NCBI GenBank assembly: GCA_025356615.1
Contig: JANXSH010000255.1
Location: 1-8,355 of the forward strand
Source: Planctomycetia bacterium
GTDB lineage: Bacteria > Planctomycetota > Planctomycetia > Gemmatales > Gemmataceae
Reading direction: 5' to 3'
DNA length: 8,355 nt
The notes beneath the pieces are model-generated. The model was not told the origin of the DNA. It saw nothing but the letters and a program-made list of their open reading frames with translations, and ran no database searches. Both the position numbers and the translations under genes were made by a program. Shown here one piece after another: positions 6,486-8,355 of this stretch (position 1 is its first letter; each line of letters begins with the position of its first letter).

Positions 6486-6500
6486 GACCCCCAACGGGTC
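6486..6500. terminator. Weak stem-loop in the convergent DUF1501/amidohydrolase gap
   Basis: GACCC (6486-6490) pairs with GGGTC (6496-6500) around a CCAAC loop, extendable by two T-G wobbles. It lies in the 50-bp gap between two converging stop codons, where a shared terminator would be expected. The stem is short and has no T-tract, so the assignment is tentative. Confidence 0.2.
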
Positions 6501-6517
6501 GGAGTACCTCCCAACGC

Positions 6518-8230
6518 TCACTTCCGCTCGAACACCAACTTGCCGCCCACGATCGTCCGTAACACCCTCGTCCCACGCACCTTGTCGATGGGGCACGTCA
6601 TCACGTCGCGATCGAGGACGATCAGGTCGGCGAGTTTGCCGACCTCGAGCGTCCCTTTCGCCTTCTCTTCGTGGTGCAGGTAGGCGTTGTTGATCGTGTA
6701 CAGCCGAAGGGCCTGGTCGCGGCTCAGAGCCTCGTCTCGTCCCAATACCGTGCCACGCTTCGTCTTGCGAGAGAGGGCGACCCAGATGCCCAGCCAGGGA
6801 TCCCAGGGGTTGGTCGATTCGACCGGATCGTAGCGAAGCATGTGGTCGCTGCCGCCGCCGATGACCGTGTAGTCGAGCCAGGTGCGGTAGGGCTGGAACC
6901 AGCGCATACGCGCCTCCGGCAGGATTCGGGCGAGCGTCGGGCCGTCCTCGTACAGCCAGGCGGGCTGCACGTCGGCACAGACGCCGAGCGTTCGGCAGCG
7001 CTCGAGGTTGTGTTTCGAGGGGAAGTTGGCGTGCGTGACGCAGTGGCGCAGCGCCTTGACCGGAACGAGGCGATCGACCTGTTCGTAGGCGTCGAGCAGC
7101 ACGTCCATTCCCCCCTCGCCTGCGGTGTGGGCCGTCATCTGCCACTTGCGGCGCGTCGCCTCCTCGACGAACAGGCGGAGTTGGGCCGGCTCGATGAACA
7201 GGAGGCCGCGATAGTCCTTCTCGGTGATCTGGTACGTCGGGCCGGGCGGCCAGGGCTGACGCATATAGGCAGTACCGTTGAGCATGCCGCCGTCGAGGAA
7301 GACCTTGATCGGCCCGACGCGGACCTGATCGTCGCCGACGCCCGAGGGGCCGTCCATCTTGGGGACGGCGTCGAGGCGTCGAATGACCTCTTCCCGCGAG
7401 CCGCCGGCACTCATCTGGCGCGAGACGTTGACACGCAGGGTCAGTTTGCCATCGCGGGCCAGCTCGCGGTAGAGGTCGAGGTCGGATTTGCTCCCGGCGC
7501 GGTCGGCGATGCTCGTCAGTCCGTGTTCGTTGTAGAGCCGAAACAGGCGTAGCACTCCCTCGCGCAGATCCTTGGGGCTGACCTTGTCGCTCTCGCGCGG
7601 CACTCCGCGTAGGGCGGAGTAGGCGTTGCGGATCATGCCGGTCGGCTCGCCGGTCTTCGGATCCTTGACGATCATCCCCGCCTTGGGCGAGGGAGTGTCC
7701 TTCGTGATCTTCGACACCTCGAGCGCCTTGCTGTTGACCATGCCCGCCGGCCCGGCGTGGAACAGCACCGGGTGATGCGGCGCGGCGGCGTCCAACTCGG
7801 CCCTGGTCGGGAATCGCGCCTCTTCGAGCCTCGTCGGGAAGGCGAAGCGCAAGACGATCCAGTCGCCGTGGGGCAGGGCTGCGGCACGCTTGCGGATGAA
7901 GGCGTTCGCCTCGACGAGCGACTTCAGCAACGGCGGTGGCGCGGCCAACTCCGTCGTCACCACGCCGACGGGGTGGACGTGTGAATCGTACAGACCGGGC
8001 ATGAGCATTCGGCCATTCAGGTCGAAGAGAGCCGTCTTCGGCCCCTTCCACGCGAGAACAGCGGCGTCGGTCCCCACCGCGACGATACGCCCGTCACGCA
8101 CGGCGACGGCGCGGGCGATCGAAGACTTCCGGTCGAGCGTGACGACCTTCCCCGCGTGAAGGATCAGGTCGGCAGGCCGCATGGGAGGAGCGGCGGACGG
8201 GGAGAGAGTCAGGAGCAGGAAAGTGAGCAT
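6518..8230 (-). CDS. Secreted metal-dependent amidohydrolase (Amidohydro_3, YtcJ-like)
   Basis: A 570-aa amidohydrolase expected to cleave C-N or related bonds with a metal-activated water; substrate unknown. Order of features: signal-peptide-like start (MLTFLLLTLSPSAA), the N-terminal beta-sandwich (LILHAGKVVTLD, 22-33; VAVRDGRIVAVGTDA, 42-56), then MPGLYDSHVH (77-86) with metal ligands His84 and His86. Further TIM-barrel positions are HTAGEGGMD (His368), THANFP (His400) and GGGSDHML (Asp462). The C-terminus closes with the usual GTLEVGKLADLIVLDRD segment and GGKLVFERK. YtcJ relatives normally read HxxGDxA and EHAQ at the second and third sites; here these are HTAGEGG and THANF, so the subfamily is divergent. 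Two ATGs compete, 8239 and 8230. I chose 8230 because GAGG lies nine bases upstream, although the 8239 start adds an Arg typical of a signal-peptide n-region. An in-frame GTG at 8293 falls in the CACAGAGG repeat and is unlikely. Confidence 0.92.
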   Translation of the reverse strand: MLTFLLLTLSPSAAPPMRPADLILHAGKVVTLDRKSSIARAVAVRDGRIVAVGTDAAVLAWKGPKTALFDLNGRMLMPGLYDSHVHPVGVVTTELAAPPPLLKSLVEANAFIRKRAAALPHGDWIVLRFAFPTRLEEARFPTRAELDAAAPHHPVLFHAGPAGMVNSKALEVSKITKDTPSPKAGMIVKDPKTGEPTGMIRNAYSALRGVPRESDKVSPKDLREGVLRLFRLYNEHGLTSIADRAGSKSDLDLYRELARDGKLTLRVNVSRQMSAGGSREEVIRRLDAVPKMDGPSGVGDDQVRVGPIKVFLDGGMLNGTAYMRQPWPPGPTYQITEKDYRGLLFIEPAQLRLFVEEATRRKWQMTAHTAGEGGMDVLLDAYEQVDRLVPVKALRHCVTHANFPSKHNLERCRTLGVCADVQPAWLYEDGPTLARILPEARMRWFQPYRTWLDYTVIGGGSDHMLRYDPVESTNPWDPWLGIWVALSRKTKRGTVLGRDEALSRDQALRLYTINNAYLHHEEKAKGTLEVGKLADLIVLDRDVMTCPIDKVRGTRVLRTIVGGKLVFERK

Positions 8231-8286
8231 GCGTGTCATCCTCGCGAAGGGCGGGCCGATCGACGCAGAAATAGCAAAGAAGAGGC

Positions 8287-8327
8287 TAACCACAGAGGCA
8301 CAGAGGGCACAGAGGAAAACACAGAAA
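8287..8327. repeat. CACAGAGG-type short tandem/dispersed repeat
   Basis: CACAGAGG occurs at 8291-8298, 8299-8306 and 8308-8315, with a degenerate CACAGAAAG at 8320, following TAAC. I recognise the pattern as a dispersed intergenic repeat found in planctomycetes and some other bacteria, where it often creates spurious ORFs reading NHRGTEGTE or similar. It lies ~60 bases upstream of the amidohydrolase start, outside any credible gene, and its A-rich composition differs from the surrounding high-GC DNA. It may continue past the window edge. No coding role is proposed. Confidence 0.65.
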
Positions 8328-8355
8328 GAAGAAATGAGAAGTAATCCGCAGCGTG

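Noticed and set aside
8287..8327. Short regularly spaced repeats as a CRISPR remnant
   Set aside because: Units are only 8 bases with no unique spacers; the pattern fits a low-complexity dispersed repeat.

Overview
The window looks like a high-GC chromosomal segment of a planctomycete, probably from the Gemmata/Isosphaera side of the phylum. The markers are two genes with the TIGR02996 'repeat-companion' domain, first described in Gemmata, a DUF1501 protein with a twin-arginine leader (a family greatly expanded in planctomycetes), and a CACAGAGG-type dispersed repeat at the right end. The assignment rests on family recognition by eye, not on a database search.

Layout, left to right. The 5' part of a PfkB-type sugar kinase, probably a 2-keto-3-deoxygluconate kinase, runs leftward off the window edge (1-778, -). 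A 164-bp divergent gap follows, holding a perfect 22-bp palindrome and the mutL promoter region. A complete mutL of the endonuclease type lies at 943-2703 (+). The 63-bp convergent gap after mutL is almost filled by one compound palindrome. A leftward block comes next, read from right to left in its own transcription order: an intact TIGR02996 + L7/L12-CTD-like gene (4347-4925, -), a 204-bp gap, a putative HExxH metalloprotease (3333-4142, -), and six bases later a second, frameshifted copy of the TIGR02996 + L7/L12-like gene (2767-3326, -). A DUF1501 gene points right (5040-6467, +) and converges on a secreted amidohydrolase of the YtcJ/Amidohydro_3 type (6518-8230, -). The last ~120 bases are the amidohydrolase leader and a CACAGAGG-type repeat.

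Most genes are unrelated housekeeping or catabolic functions, each with its own ribosome-binding site. The unusual part is 2767-4925. There, a TIGR02996 N-terminus is joined to a domain that closely resembles the C-terminal, factor-binding domain of ribosomal protein L7/L12. The gene has been duplicated around a putative metalloprotease, and the copy next to the protease carries a one-base deletion. Whether the protease and the L7/L12-like protein work together is inference from spacing only. The only non-coding stretches are short (largest 204 bp at 4143-4346), so no region above 300 bases lacks a gene.
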